NCBI GenBank assembly: GCA_036346225.1
Contig: JARFIW010000115.1
Location: forward strand, 2,827,001-2,891,000
DNA length: 64,000 bases
Direction of reading: 5' to 3'
Source of the DNA: Platerodrilus igneus
Taxonomy: Eukaryota > Arthropoda > Insecta > Coleoptera > Lycidae
Shown: piece after piece, positions 46,541 to 62,400 of the stretch
How the letters are laid out: each line of letters begins with the position of its first letter
Position numbering within the stretch: position 1 is the first letter of the stretch
Position numbers and translations under genes: made by a program
Notes under the pieces: generated by a model
What the model was told of the DNA's origin: nothing
Database searches by the model: none
What the model saw: only the letters and a program-made list of their open reading frames with translations

Positions 46541-49500
46541 TTTTAGAACATAACCTCAATGTACATAAATATTCTTAGTTGAAAATTATTTAAAAAACAT
46601 TTTTCTATACAATTTTAGAACAAACATTGATATAAATCTTTTTAAAATAATTTTTAGTAGTAAAAATTATTAGATTAGAACAAACGTCGATATAAATATT
46701 CTTAAAATAATTTTTAGTTGTAAAATTTATTAGAATATTTTAGAACAAACGTCCATATAAATATTCTTAGAATCGATTCACTAGTAAAAAATTTTATTAG
46801 AATTTTTATGAACAAACCTCGATTTTCTACTTGCAAAACTTACTAGAATATTTTAGAACAAACATCAATAAGAATATTCCTAAAATTTATCAGAATATAT
46901 TGTGCGAACGAAGGTATATTTTGCGCAAATCATGGATTTTGTTTTAGAGCAAAAGAAAATATACATATTCTTAGATTTGATTTCTTAATTGGAAAATTTA
47001 CTGGAATATTTTGGAACAAACGTCAATATAAATATTTTTAAATCAATTTTTAGATGGAAAATGTATTAGAATATTTAAGAAGAAAAGTCGTTATAAATAT
47101 TCCAAGAATACACTTACCTAGTAGAAAATTTATTAGAATATTTTGGTACAAACGTCGATATAAATATTCTTATAATAAATTCTTTTTTTGAGTATTTTGA
47201 AACGAGCGAGGGTATACTTTGTACACTTCATTTGCACAATTTATTGATTCTCTTTTAGAACAAACGTCAATAGAAATATTCTTACATTTGATTTTTTAAT
47301 TGGAAAATTTACTGGAATCTTTGGAACAAACGTCGACATAAATATTTTTAAATCGATTTTCTAGTTGGTAAATTAGAATATTTAAGAAGAAAATCGTTAT
47401 AAATATTCCTAGAATAGACTTATCTAGTAGCAAAATTTATTAGAATATTTTAGTACAAACGTCGATATAAATATTCTTATAATAAATTCTTTTTTTGAGT
47501 ATTTTGAAACGAGCGAGGGTATACTTTGTACACTTCATTTGCACAATTTATCGATCTTCTTTTAGAACAAACGTCAATATAAATATTCTTAGATTTGATT
47601 TCTTAATTGGAAAATTTACTAGAATATATTGGAACAAACGTCGACATAAATATTTTTAAATCGATTTTCTAGTTGTTAAATTAGAATATTTAAGAAGAAA
47701 AGTCGTTATAAATATTTCTAGAATAGACTTATCTATTAGCAAAATTTATTAGAATATTTTAGTACAAACGTCGATATAAATATTCTTATAATAAATTCTT
47801 AACTGTACAGTTTTTGGAGTATTTTTTAACAATCAAGGGTATACTTTGTACACTTTATCTGCACAACTTATGGATTCTGTTTTAGAACAAACGTCAACAT
47901 AAATATTCTCAGAATTGATTTTTTACTTGCAAATATTACTAGAATATTTTAGTACAAACGTCCATATAACTATTCTTATATTTTTCTTTAGTTGTAAAAT
48001 TCTTTGAATATTTTTTATTTAGTAAACGAAAGTATATTTTGCAGAATTTATGCATTCTATTTTAGAACAAACGTCAATATAAATATTTTTAATATAGATT
48101 ATTAGTTGATAAATTTACTAGAATATTTTAGTACAAACGTCGATGTAAATGTTTTTATATTTTCTTTAGTTGTAAATTTTTGAATATTTTTTAGCAAGTG
48201 AAGGTAAGCTTTGCATAATTTATTTGCAGAATTTATGGGTTCTGTTTCAGAACAAACGTCAATATAAATATTATTAGTTGGAAAATATTTTAGAATATTT
48301 TACAACAAACGTCGATATAAATATTCTTAAAACGATTTTCTAGTCCAAAATTTGATAGAACATTTTAGTACAAACATCGATATAAATGTTCTTATATGTT
48401 TTTAGATGTAAAATTTTGAAATATTTTTTAGAGAACGAAGATATATTTCGCACAATTTAGGGAGTTTGTTTTAGAACAAACGTCAATATAAATATTCTTA
48501 GTATAGATTATTAGTTGAAAAATTTACTAGAATATTTGAGAACAAACGACGATATAAATATTCTTAAGTCGATTTTCTAGTTGTAAACTTTACTAGAATA
48601 TTTTAGTACAAACGTCGATATTGATGTTTTTCCTTTTTCTAGTTGTAAAATATTTAGAATATTTTTTAGCTAAGGAAGGTATATTTTGCGTAATTTATGG
48701 GTTCTGTTTTAGAACAAACGTCGATATAAATATTCTTAGTACAGATTATTAGTTGGAATAGTTACTAGAATATTTGAGAACAAACGTTGATTAAATATTC
48801 TTAAGTCGATTTCCTAGTTGCAAACTTTACTAGAATACTTTAGTACAAACGTCGATATAAATGTTCTTTTCCTTTTTCTAGTTTTAAAAAATTTGGAATT
48901 ATTTTTTAGCTAAGGAAGGTATATTTTGCAGAATTTACGGGGTCTGTTTTAGAACAAACGTCAGTATAAATATTCGTAGCATGGCTATTCGTTTGATAAT
49001 TTACTAGAATATTTTAGAACAAACGTAAATATAAATATTCTTAAGTCGATTGTATAGTTGCAAAATTTACTAAAATATTTTAGAACAAACGTCAATATAA
49101 ATAGTTCTAGAACTTATCAGAATATTTTGTACAAACATAGGTGTACATATTTCTAAAATAAAAATTTTAAGTAGTAAAATCGAAACAAACAGAGGTATAT
49201 TTTCACAAAGTATGGATTTTGTTTTCCAGCAAACGAAAATATAAATATTTTTAGATTTGATTTATTAATGGAAAATTTACTAGAATATTTTGGAACAAAC
49301 GTCGATATAAGTATTTTCAAATCGATTTTCGAGTTGAAAAATGTATAAGGATATTTAGGAAGAAAAGTCGATAAAAATTTTCCTAGTAGCAAAATTTATC
49401 AGAATATTTTAGCACAAACGTCAGTATAAATATTCTTATAATTGTCTTTAGTTGTACAATTTTTGAAGTATTTTGTAACAAACAATGCATAGAGGCTGTT

Positions 49501-52500
49501 TTCAAACAAACGTCCATATAAATATTCATACAATTGTTTCTTTAATTAGAAAATTTACTAAAATATTTTAGAACAAACATCGTTATAAATATTTTTAAGT
49601 CGATATAAATATTTCTAGAATAGACTTATCTAGTAGCAAAATTTATTAGAATATTTTGGAACAAGCGTCCGTATAAATATTCTTAGTCGATATAAATATT
49701 TAAAATAGATTTTCTAGTTTCAAAATTTACTAGAATATTTTAGAACAAACATCAATATAAATATTTCTAGAATTTATCAGAATATTTTGTGCGAACGTCG
49801 ATGTAAATATTTGTAAAATAAGATTTGTAGGTTTTAAAATCGATACAAACGAATTATAGATTTTGTTTTAGAGCAAACGAAAATATACACATTTTTAGAT
49901 TCGATTTATTAATTGGAAAATTTACTGGAGTATTTTGGAAAAAATGCCGATATAAATATTTTTAAATCAATTTTCTAGTTGGAAAATGTATAAGAATATT
50001 TAGGAAGAAAAGTCGTTAAAAATATTCCTAGTAGCAAAATTTGTTAGAATATTTTAGCACAAACATTCTTATAATACATTTTTTAATTGTACAGTTTTTA
50101 TAGTTGTAAAATTTTTGGAATATTTTTTAGCAAACGAATGTATATTTTGCACAATTTTACTGTTTTAAAACGGCGATACAAATATTCGTAGTATAGATTA
50201 TTAGTTAGAAAATTTACTAGAATTTTCTATACAGTTTTAGAACAAACGTCAATATAAATCTTCTTAAAATAATTTTTTAGTCGTAAAAATTATTAGATTA
50301 GAACAAACGTCGATAAAAATATTCTTAAAACGAAAATTTACTAAAACATTTTAGCATAAACGTCGATATAAATGTTCTTCTTTTTTTTAATTGTAAAATT
50401 TTGGAATATTTTTTACCAAACGAAAGTATATTTCGCACAATTTATTTACACAATTTATGGATTCTGTTTTAGAACAAACGTCGATATAAATATTCTTAGT
50501 ACAGATTATTAGTGGGAATAGTTACTAGAATATTTGAGAACAAACGTTGATTAAATATTTTTAAGTCGATTTTCTAGTTGCAACCTTTACTAGAATATTT
50601 TAGTACAAACGTCGATATAAATGTTCTTTTGCTCTTTCTAGTTGTAAAATATTTAAAATATATTTTAGCTAGGGAAGGTATAATTTGCAGAATTTATGAG
50701 TTCCGTTTTAGAACAAACGTCAATATGAATATTTGTAGCATGATTATTAGTTTGAAAATTTACTAAAATAATTTAGAACAAACTTCGATATAAATATTCT
50801 TAAGTCGATTGTATAGTTGCAAAATTTACTAAAATATTTTAGAACAAACATCTATATAAATATTTCTAGAATTTATCAGAATATTTTGTACAAACATCGC
50901 TGTAAATATTTCTAAAATAAAAATTTTTAGTAAAATCGAAACAAACAAAGGTAAATTTTCGCAAATTATAGATTTTGTTTTAGAGCAAACGAAAATATAT
51001 ATATTCTTAGATTTGATTTATTAATTGGAATATTTACTGGAATATTTTGGAACAAACGCCGATATAAGTATTTTTAAATCGATTTTCTAGTTGAAAAATG
51101 TATAAGAGTATTTAGGAAGAAAAGTCGATAAAATATTCCTAGTAGCAAAATTTATTAGAATATTTTAGCACAAACGTCGGTACGAATATTCTTATAATTG
51201 TCTTTAGTTGTACAATTTTTGAAGTGTTTTGTAACAAACAATGCATAGTCTGTTTTCGAACAAACGTCCTTATAAATATTCATACAATTGCTTTTTTTAA
51301 TTAGAAAATTTACTAGAATATTTTAGACAAACGTCGTTATAAATATTTCTAAGTCGATATAAATATTTTTAGAATAGACTTATCTAGTAGCAAAATTTAT
51401 TAGAATATTTTAGAACAAACGGCCGCATAAAAATTCTTAGAATTAATTCTCTAGTAAAAAAATTTATTAGAATATTTACGAACAAACGTCGATATAATAT
51501 TTAAAATAGATTTTCTAGTTTCAAAATTTACTAAAATATTTTAGAACAAACATCAATATAAATGTTTCTAGAATTTATCAGAATATTTTGTGCAAACGTC
51601 AATGTAAATATTTGTAAAATAAGATTTGTAGGTTGTAAAATCGATACAAACGAATTATGGATTTTGTTTTAGAGCAAACGATAATATACACATTCTTAGA
51701 TTCGAATTATTAATTGGAAAATTTACTGGAATATTTAGGAACAAATGCCGATATAAGTATTTTCAAATCGATTTTCTAGTTGGAAAATGTATAATGATAC
51801 TTAGGAAGAAAAGTCGATAAAAATATTCCTAGTAGCAAAATTTAGTAGAATATTTTAGCACAAACGTCAGTATAAATATTCTTATAATTGTCTTTAGTTG
51901 TACAATTTTTGAAATGTTTTGTAACAAACAATGCATAGTCTGTTTTTGAACAAACATCCATATAAATATTCATACAATTGTTTTTTTTAATTAGAAAATT
52001 TACTAGAATATTTTAGAACAAACGTCGTTATAAATATTTTTAAGCCGATATAAATATTCTAGAATAGACTTATGTAGTAGCAAAATTTGTTAGAATATTT
52101 TAGCACAAACATTCTTATAATACATTTTTTAATTGTACAATTTTTGGAGTATTTTGTAGCAAACAAGGTATATTTCGCAGATAGAACAAACGTCAATATA
52201 ATATTCTTAGAATTGATTTTTTATTTGAAAAGTTTACCAGAATACTTTTAGTACAAACGTCAGTATAATATTCTTATAATTGTTTTTGGTTGTACACTTT
52301 TTGGAGTATTTTGTAACAAAAATGTATATTTTGCGCAATTTACTTACACAATTTATGGATTTTGTTTTAGAACAGACGTCAATATAAATATTCTTAGTAT
52401 AGATTATTAGTTGGAAAATTTACTAGAATGCTTTAGAACAAACGTTGAACTAAATATTTTTAAGCGGATTTTCTAGTTACTAAATTTACTAGAATATTTT

Positions 52501-55500
52501 AATTCAAGCGTCGATTAGTTGTAAAATTTTTTAAATATTTTTTAATCAACGAAGATGTATTTTCAAAATTTATTTGAAGAATTTATAGATTCTGTTTTAG
52601 AACAAACGTGAATACAAATATTTGTAGAATTATTTATTAGTTGGAGAATTTACTAGAATATTTTAGAACAAACGCCGATTTAAAAATTTTTAAGTGGATT
52701 TACTAGAATATTTCATTACAAACGTCGATATAAATGTTCTTATATTTTTCTTTAGTTGCAAAATTTTTTGAACATTTTTTAACCAACGAAGATGTATTTC
52801 CCGAAATTTATTTGCAGAATTTATGGATTCTATTTTTAACAAAGGTCAATAGAAATATGCTTAGAATTGATTTTTTAGTTATAGGAATATTTTAGTACAA
52901 ACTTCGGTATAAACATTATAATTTTCTTTTAGATGGAACAAACGAAGGTATATTTTGCACAATTTATTCGCACAATTGATAGATTCTGTTTAGAACAAAC
53001 GACAATATAGATATTTTTAGAATTGATTATTTAATGGGAAGATTTACTAGAATATTTTAGAACAAACTTCAATATAAATACAAGTCGATTTTCTAGTTGT
53101 AAAATTTACTAGAATATTTTTGTACAAACGTCGATATCAATGCTCTTATATTTTTTAGTTGTAAAATTTTTGGAATATTTTTTAACCAACGAAGGTATAT
53201 TTTGCACAATTTATTTGTAGAATTTATGTATTCTGTTTTAGAACGATCGCCGAAACCAATATTTGTAGTATAGGTTGTTAGTTAGAAATTTTACTAGAAT
53301 ATTTTAGAACAAACGTCGATATAATTATTCTAGCTGCAAAATTTACTAGAATATTTTAGTACAAACGTCGATATAAATGTTTTATGTTTTTCATTAATTG
53401 TAAAACTTTTGAACGTTTTTTAACCAACGAAGACGTATTTTCTAAAATTTATTTGCAGAAATTATGGATTCTGATTTAGAACAAACGTCTATATCAATAA
53501 TCTTAGCATTGATTTCCGACTTGTAAAATTTACTAGAATATTTTAGTACAAACGTCGATATAAATGTTCTTATATATTTTTTAGTTGTAAAATTTTTGGA
53601 ACAACTAGTAACAAACGAAAGTATATTTTGCACATTTTGTGGATTTTGTTTCGAACAAACGTCAATATAAATATTTTTAGAATTTTTTTATTGAAACGTT
53701 TACTAGAATATTTTGGTTCAAACGTCAGTTTAAATATTCTAGAATTGTTTTTAGTCTTACAATTTTTGAAATATCTTTTTAGCAAACAAGATATATTTTG
53801 CACAATTTATGGGTTCTGTTTTAGAACAAACGTCAATATAAATGTTCTTAGTATCGATTATTAGTTAAAAAATTTACTAGAATATTTTAGAACAAACGTC
53901 GATATAAATAATCTTAAGTCGATTTTGTAGTTACAAAATTTACTAGAATATTTTTGTACAAACAACGATATAAATGTTATATCTTTTTGTTATAAAGTTT
54001 TTAAGAATATTTTTTAGCAAGCTAAGGTATATTTGCATAATTTACTTGCACAATTTATGGATTCTGCTTTAGAGCAAAGGTCAATCTAAATATTTTTAAT
54101 ATAAATTGTTAGTAGGAAAATTTACTAGAATATTTTGGAATAAACTTCAATATAAATATTCTTAAGTTGATTTTCTAGTAGCAGAATGTGTTCTGTTTAA
54201 GAACAAACGTCGCTATAAATATTCTTAGTATAGATTATTAGTTTCTAAATATACTAGAATATTTTAGTACAAACGACGATATAAACGTCCTTATATTTTT
54301 TTAGTTGTAAAATATTTGGAATATTTTTAGCAAACGAAGGTATATTTTGCGGAATTTATGGATGCTGTTTTAGAACAAACGTCAATATAAATATTCTTAG
54401 AATTGATTTTCTAGCTACAAAATGTATTAAAATATTTTAGTTGTAAAATATTTGGAATATTTTTTAGCTAAGGTATATTTTGCAGAATTTATGGGTTCTG
54501 TTTTAGAACAAACGTCAATATAAATATTCCTAGCACGATTATTAGTTTGCAAATTTGCTAGGTCGATATAAATATTCTTAAGTCGATTTTCTAGTTGCAA
54601 AATTTACTAGAATATTTTAGTACAAACGTCGATATAGATATTCTTATATTTTCTGTAGTTGTAAAACTTTTGGAATATTTTTATTTAGCAAACGAAGGTA
54701 TATTTTGCGTTTTGTTTTAGAACAAACGTCAGTATAAATATTCTTAATATAGATTATTAGTGATCAATTTACTAGAATATTTTAGAACAAACGGCGATAT
54801 AAAAGTTTTTAAGTCGATTTTTTAGTTGCAAAATTTACTGGACTATTTTAGTACAAACGAAGCGAAGGTAATTTTGCGCAATTTGTTTGCAGAATTTATG
54901 GGTTCTGTGTTAAAACAAGCGTTAATATAAATATTTGTAGTATAGATTATTAGTTGGAAAATACACTAGAATATTTTAGAACAAACGTCGACATAAATAT
55001 TCCTAAGTCGCTTTTCTAGTTGTAAAATTTACTAGAATATTTTATTATAAACGTAGATATAAATGTTTCAGTTGGAAAATTTTTGAAATATTTTTTAGCA
55101 AACAAAGGTATATTATGCAGAATTTATCTTTAAAATTTATGAATTTTGTTTTAGAACAAACGTCAATATAATTATTTTTAAAATTGATTATTTAAAGAAG
55201 AAAATTTACTAAAATATTTTAAAACAAACGTCGATAAATGTTCTTATGTTGATTTTCTAGTTGCTAAATTTATTAGAGTATTTTGGTACAAACGTCAATG
55301 TAAATGTTTTATATTTTCTCTAGTTGTAAATTTTGGAATATTTTTTAGCAAGTGGAGGTATATTTTGCATAATTTATTTGCAGAATTTATGGCTTCGGTT
55401 TTAGACCAAACGTCAATATTAATATTCTTAGTATAGATTATTAGTTGGAAAATATGTTAGAATATTTTAGAACAAACGTCGATATAAATACTCTTAAGTC

Positions 55501-56480
55501 GATTTTCTAGTTTACAAAATTTACTAGAATATTTTAGTACAAACGTCGATATAAATGAGCTGATACCTCTTTTAGTTGAATAGTTTTTAGCAAACAAAAG
55601 AATTTATGGGTTCTGTTTAAGAACAAACGTCAATATAAATATTCATAGTATAGATTATTAGTTAGGAAAATTACTAGAATATTTTAGAACAAACGTTTAG
55701 TTATAAAATTTTTACAATGTAAGACGAAATGCCGATATAAATATTCCTAAAATAAATTTGTCTAATTGTAAAATTTATTATAATATTTTAGTATAAACAT
55801 CCTTATAATTTTTCTTAGTTGTAAAATTTATTAGAGTGTTTTACAACAAACTTTGGTAAATTCTCCACAATTTTTTTGTACAATTTATGAATTCTGTTTT
55901 AGAATAAACGTTAATATAATATTCTTCGAATATATTTTTTAGTTGCAAAATTTATTAGAATATTATAGAACAAACGTCGATATAAATATTTCTAGAATTT
56001 ATCAGAATATTTTATATTCTTAGAATATGTTTTTTCTATTTGTAGCATTTATTAGCGAATTTTTGAAATAAAACCAGGTAATTTTGCACAATTTATGGAT
56101 TCTGTTTTAGAACAAACGTCAATATAAATAGTTTTAGTAAAATTTACTAGAATATATTTGAACAAACGTCGAAATAAATATTTTTAGAACCACTTATTTG
56201 AATATTAAAGAACAAACATCAATATAAATATTCCCATAATTTATGAGAATATTTTAGTACAAACGTACAAACGTCAACATAAATATCTTGAGAAGAAATT
56301 CGTTTAGTTGTAAAATTTATTAGAATTTTTAAAACAAATGTCGCAATAAATTAGAATAGAAATATTAAATAAAATTTATTATTTTTTTAATTTATGGTTT
56401 CTATTTTAAAACAAAAATTGATAATAATCATGGCATAGATTTCTTTAGTTGCAAAATTTATTAGAATATTTTAGAACAAA
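46541..56480. repeat. Intronic tandem repeat family A
   Basis: About 10 kb of degenerate tandem repeats with submonomers of ~70-80 bp. The most conserved words are TTTAGAACAAACGTCGATAT, AAATATTCTTA, CTAGTTG.AAAATTTACTAG and AATATTTTAG, on the plus strand. Submonomers are grouped into composite units of roughly 230-330 bp that include an extra module (GCAAACGAAGGTATATTTTG, CACAATTTATGGATTCTG). CpG-containing AACGTCGAT is retained although the DNA is extremely AT-rich. Short open frames are incidental. Confidence 0.9.
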
Positions 56481-59400
56481 CGTCAGAATATATTTTTTAA
56501 ATAAATATTTCTTTTATTATTTATGAATTCTATTTTAGACCTAGACACCGTATAATATTTTATTAGTGTGGAATTAAGAAATAAATACTTTTTGTATAAT
56601 TTATAAATTCCATTTTAGACAAAAAAGGTTGAAATAAATTTTATTAGTTTGGAATTAAAAGTTAACGAATTTTGGCATAATTTGGGGCTTCTATTTTAGA
56701 CAAAAAAGTCAAAATAAATTTTGTTAGTTTTGAATTAGTAAGTAAACTATTTTAAGCACAATTTATGCATTGCATTTTAGACAAAAAAGTTCAAAATAAA
56801 TTTTATTTGCTTGAAATTAATAAATAAACGATTTTTGGTGCGTAATTTAAAAATTTTATTTTAGACAAAAAAGCCGTCATAAATTTATTAGTTTGGAATT
56901 AATAAATAATTAGTTTTTTTAGACAAAAAAGGTCAAAATATATTTTATTAGTTTGAAATTAATAAATAAACGATGTTTTCATGATTTATAGATTCTATTT
57001 TAAACAAACGAAAGCCAAGATTAATTTTATTTGTTTGGAGTCAATAATTAAAAGATTTTTTTTGCCTAATGTATAGATTCTATTTTAGACAAACAAAAGC
57101 TAAAATTGATTTTATGAGTTTGGAATTACGACATAAACGATTTTTCTATAATTTATAGATTCTGTTTTAGACAAAAAGGGAAAATTTCATTTTATTGGTT
57201 TAGAATCAAAAAATACACGATCTTTTAGACAAAAGCGCCAAAATTAATTTTATTAGTTTAGAATCAGGAAATGAAATATTTTCTTGCATATTTTATAATT
57301 TATAGTTTAGACAAAAATTTTGAGTTTAGAATTAATAAATAAACAATTTCTTCATACCCAAAAGATTCTATTTTAGACAAAAAGACCAAAATTAATTTTA
57401 TTAGTTTCGAATTAACAGGAAAAGATTTTTGCATCGTTTATGGGTTCTTTTTTTGACAAAAAAGTTCAAATAAATTATATTAGTTTTGAATTAATAAGTA
57501 AATATTCTTAACATAATTTATGGATTGCATTTTAGACAAAAGAGTCCAAAATAAATTTGTTTGGAATTAATAAATAAATGATTTTTTACCATATTTATAA
57601 ATTCTATTTTAGACAAAAAAAATATTTATTTTATTAGTTTAGAATCATGAAATAAAGTATTTTTACATACTTTATCGTTTATTTTTTAGACAAGAAAGGC
57701 CAAAATTGATTTTATTAGTTCAGAATTAATAAATATACAATTTTTTTATAATTTAGAGAGATTATATTTTAGATAAAAAAGGCCAAAATTAATTTTATTA
57801 GTTGGTTTCAATAGAAGATGTTTTGCATCATTTGTGGAATTTATTTTAGACAAAAAGGCCAAATTAATTTTAATAGTTTAAACTAATAAACAAACGGATT
57901 CTGTCATAATTAGTAGATTCTATTTTAGGCAAAAAAATAGGTTAGAATTTATTTTATGAGATTGGAATTAATAAATGAAAGATTTTTTTTATAATTTATA
58001 AATTCCATTTTAGACAAAAAAGGCCAAAATTATTTTTATTAGTTTGGAATCAATAAATAAAAGATTTTTTGTGTAATTTATGGATTCTATTTTAGACAAA
58101 AATAGTCCCAATTAATTTTATTATTTAGGAATTAATAATCAAACTTTTATATAATTTATAAATTTTTTTTGTTAAGAATCAGGAAATAAAATATATTTTG
58201 AATAACTTTTTAGAATTACTACATAAACAATTTTTTCATAATTTACTAATTCTATTTTAGACAAAGAGGCCGAAATTAAATTTATTAATTTAGAATCAAG
58301 GTTTATATTTTAGACAAAAAGGGCAAAAGTTGATTTTATGACTATAAAATTAATAAATAAACAATTTTTTCATATTTATAAATGTATTTTAGACCAAAAG
58401 ACCCAAAATTAAATTAATTAATTTAGGTTTAATAAATAACGTTCTTTTGCATAATTTATGGATTCTATTTTAGAAAAAGAAGCTAAAATTAATTTTATGG
58501 GTTTGGAATTAATAAATAAGCCACTTTTTGTTTCATGTATGGATTTTATTTTAGACAAAATACGATTAAAATTGATTTTATGGGTTTGGAATTGCTACAT
58601 AAACGCTTTTTTCGTGGCCTAGTGATTCTATTTTAGACAAAAAAGGTTAAAATTAATTTTATTAGTTTAGAATAAAAAAATAAAAGTTTTTTGCATAATT
58701 TATGGTTTATATTTTAGACAAAAAAGGCTAAAATTTATTTCAACGGTATAGAATTAATAAATAAACGAGTTTTAGACAAAAACCCAAAATTAATTTCATT
58801 AACTTGAAATTAATAAATAAACGGTTTTTTCCATAATCTGTTGACAAAAGAAGGTTAAAATTTATTTTATGAGTATGGAATTAATAAATATAAGATTTTT
58901 TGGATAATTTATGGATCCTATTTTAGACAAAAAAAAGGCCAAATTTGATTTTGAGTTTGAAATTAATAAACAAACGTTTTTTTAAAGCCTATAGATTCCA
59001 TTTTAGAAAAGGCCAATATTAATTTTAGTAGTTTCAAATTAATAAATAAAGAATTATTTTTGCATAACCTATGGATTCTATTTTAGACAAAGAAAACTAA
59101 AATCAATGAGCTTCGAATTAATAAACAAAATCTTCTATATCTTATTTTAGACAGGAAAAGGCTAATGCAAACTTTATTAGTTTGGAATCAATGAATTGAT
59201 CATTTTTTGTATAATTTATGGATCATATTTTAGACAAAAAAAGTTCGAAGAGACTTTATTAGTGTGGGATTAATAAATTAATAATTTTTTGTATAATTTA
59301 TGGTTCTATTTTAAAAAAAAGGCCTAAATAAGCTTCACGAGTTTGGAATTAATAAATTAAAAATTTTTGCATAGTTTATGGTTCCTATTTAGACAATAAA

Positions 59401-62400
59401 GTCCAAAATACACTTCGCTATTTTGGAATTCATAAATTAATTTTTTTTTACAAAATTAATGGATCTTATTTTGGATAGAAAAGCTAAAAAAACCTTCGTT
59501 CGTTTGAAATTAACAATTTTTTACATAGTTTATGGATTGAATTTTAGACCAAAAAGGCCAAAAAAACTTTATTAGTATGGTATTAATAAATTAATATTTT
59601 TGTATAATTTATGGATCTTACTTTAGACAAAAAAAGCCAAAAAAAAACTTTTTTAATTTGGAATCTAAAATAATAATAATATTTTGTATAATTTATGCAT
59701 GTCATTTTAGACAAAAAACGTAAATGCTTTATTATTGTGGAATTAATAATAATAATTTTCTGCATAATTTATGGTTTCTATTTAGACAAAAAAGTCCAAA
59801 ATAAACTTCACTAGTTTGGAATTAATAAACTAACTATTTTTTGCAGGATTTATGGCTCATATTTTAGACAGAAAAAACATAAAAAAAGAACTTTATTGGG
59901 TTGGAATTAATAAATTAACTGTTATTTTTCAGATTTTATGGCTCGCATTTTAGACAGAATAAAACCAAAAAAATTTTTATTTGGTTGGAATTAATAAATT
60001 AACTATTTTTTACGTAATTTATGGTTTCTATTTAGACAAAAAGCCCAAAATAAGCCTCACTAGTGTCGAGTTAAAAAATTAGGCATTTTTTGCAGAATTT
60101 ATGTATCTTATTTTAGACATAAAAAGACTAAAAAAACTTTATTAGTTTGAAATCAATAAATTAATAATTTATTGTATAATTTATGGATTTTATTTTAGAC
60201 AAAAAGTCGTAAAGACTCTTTATTAGTGTATAATAAATAAATAAATAATTTTGTATAATTTATGGTTCTATTTAGACAAAAAAACTCTTCACGGGTTTGG
60301 AATTAATAAATTAAACATTTTCGCATGATTTATGGTTCCTATTTAAACAAAAAAGTTCAAAATAAGCTTCACTAGTATGGAATTAATAAATTAACCTTTT
60401 TTTTGCAAACTTTATGTATCTTATTTTAGCAAAGAACTTTATATTGGATTAATAAATTAATCTTTGAAATTTATGATTTTATTTTAGACAAAAAAAGATC
60501 GTAAAGACTTTATTAATGTGGGATTAATAAATTAATAATTTTTTTGTATAATTTATGGTTCGATTTAGACAAAAAAGTCCTAAATAAGCTATACTAGTTT
60601 GTATTTAATAAATTAACCAGCTTTTGCGGAATTTATGGATCTTATTTTAGATAAAACAGGGCAAGAAAATCTTTATTAGTTTAATATTAATTAATCTTTT
60701 GCATAATTTATGGATTCCATTTCACACCAAAAGGCTAAAATAAGTTTCACCAGTTTGGAATTGAATAAACTAGCTATTTTTTGCAGAATTTATGGATCTT
60801 ATTTTAGACAGAAAACGTTCAAGAAAAACTTTATTAATTTGGAATCAATAAATTAATAATTTTTTGTAGAATTTATGGATTTTATTTTAGACAAAAAGGG
60901 TCGTAAAGACTCTTTATTAGTGTAGAATTAATAAATTAATAATTTTTTGTATAATTTATGGTTCTATTTAGACAAAAAAAAACCTTCACGAGTTTGGAAT
61001 TAATAAATTAAACATTTTTTGCATGATTTATGGTTCCTATTTAAACAAAAAAGTCTAAAATAAGCTTCACTAGTTTGGAATTAATAAATTAACCTGTTTT
61101 TGCAGAATTTATGATCCTATTTTAGACACAAAAATCAAGAAAAACTTTATTAGTTTGGAATTAATAAATTTTTGTATAATTTATGAATTTTATTTTAGAC
61201 AAAAAAAAGCTCGTAAAGACTTTCTTAGTATGGGATTAAAAAATTAACAATTATTTACATAATTTATGGTTTTTATTTAGACAAAGAGCCCAAAACAAGC
61301 ACACTAGTTTGGAATTAATAAATTAACCATTTTTGTAAAATTTAGGGTTTCTATTTAGACAAAAAAGCCTAAAATAAGCTCCACTAGTTTGGAATTAATA
61401 AATTAACCAATTTTTAAAGAATTTATAGATGCTATTTTATACAGAAAAGGCCAAGAAAGGCTTTACTAGTTTGAAATCAATCAATTAATAATCTTTTGCA
61501 TAATTTATGGATTCCAGTTTAGACTAAAAAGCCAAAAAAAGCTTTATTAGTTTGGAATTTATAAATCGAGTAATTTTTTGTATAATTTATGGATTTTATT
61601 TTAGACAAAAACAGGTCATAAACACTTTATTAGTGTGGGATTGATAAATTAACAATTTTTGCATAATTTATGGTTTCCATTTTAGACAAAAAAGCCTAAA
61701 ATACGCTTCACTAGTTAGAAATTAATAAATTAACCAGTTTTTGCAAATTTATGGATCCTATTTTAGACAGAAAAAGGTCAAGAAAAACTTTGTTAGTTTG
61801 CAATCAATAAATTAAAAAATTTTTGTATAATTTATGGATTTTAATTTATTCAAAACAGGTCATAAACACTTTATTAGTTTGGAATTAATAAATTAACAAT
61901 TTTTTACATAATTTATGGTTTTTGTTTAGGCAAAAGCAGCCTAAAATAAGCTCCACTAATTTAAAATTAATAAATTAACCATTTTTGCTAACTTTAGGGT
62001 TTCCATTTAGACAAAAAAAGCTTAAAATAAGCTCCACTAGTTTGGAATTAATAAATTAACCAGCCTTTGAAGAATTTATGGATGTTATTCTAGACAGAAA
62101 AGGCAAAGAAAAGCTTTACTAGTTTGGAATCAATCAATTAATAACTTTTTTGCGTAGTTTATGGATTGCATTTTATACTAAAAAAGCCAAAAAAAGCTTT
62201 ATTTGTTTGGAATTAATAAATTGTTGTATAATTTATGGATTTTATTTTAGACAAAAAACAGGTCATAAATACTTTATTAGTTTGGGATTAATAAATTAAC
62301 AATTTTTACATAATTTATGGATTACATTTTAGACAAAAATCGCAAAATAAGCTTCAGTTTGAAATTTATAAGTTAGCCATCTTTTGCAGAATTCATGGAT

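Noticed and set aside
46490..46560. Cryptic kazrin exon before a GTGAGT donor on the minus strand
   Set aside because: The upstream frame stops at once and no acceptor is credible; kazrin exon phases already fit without it.
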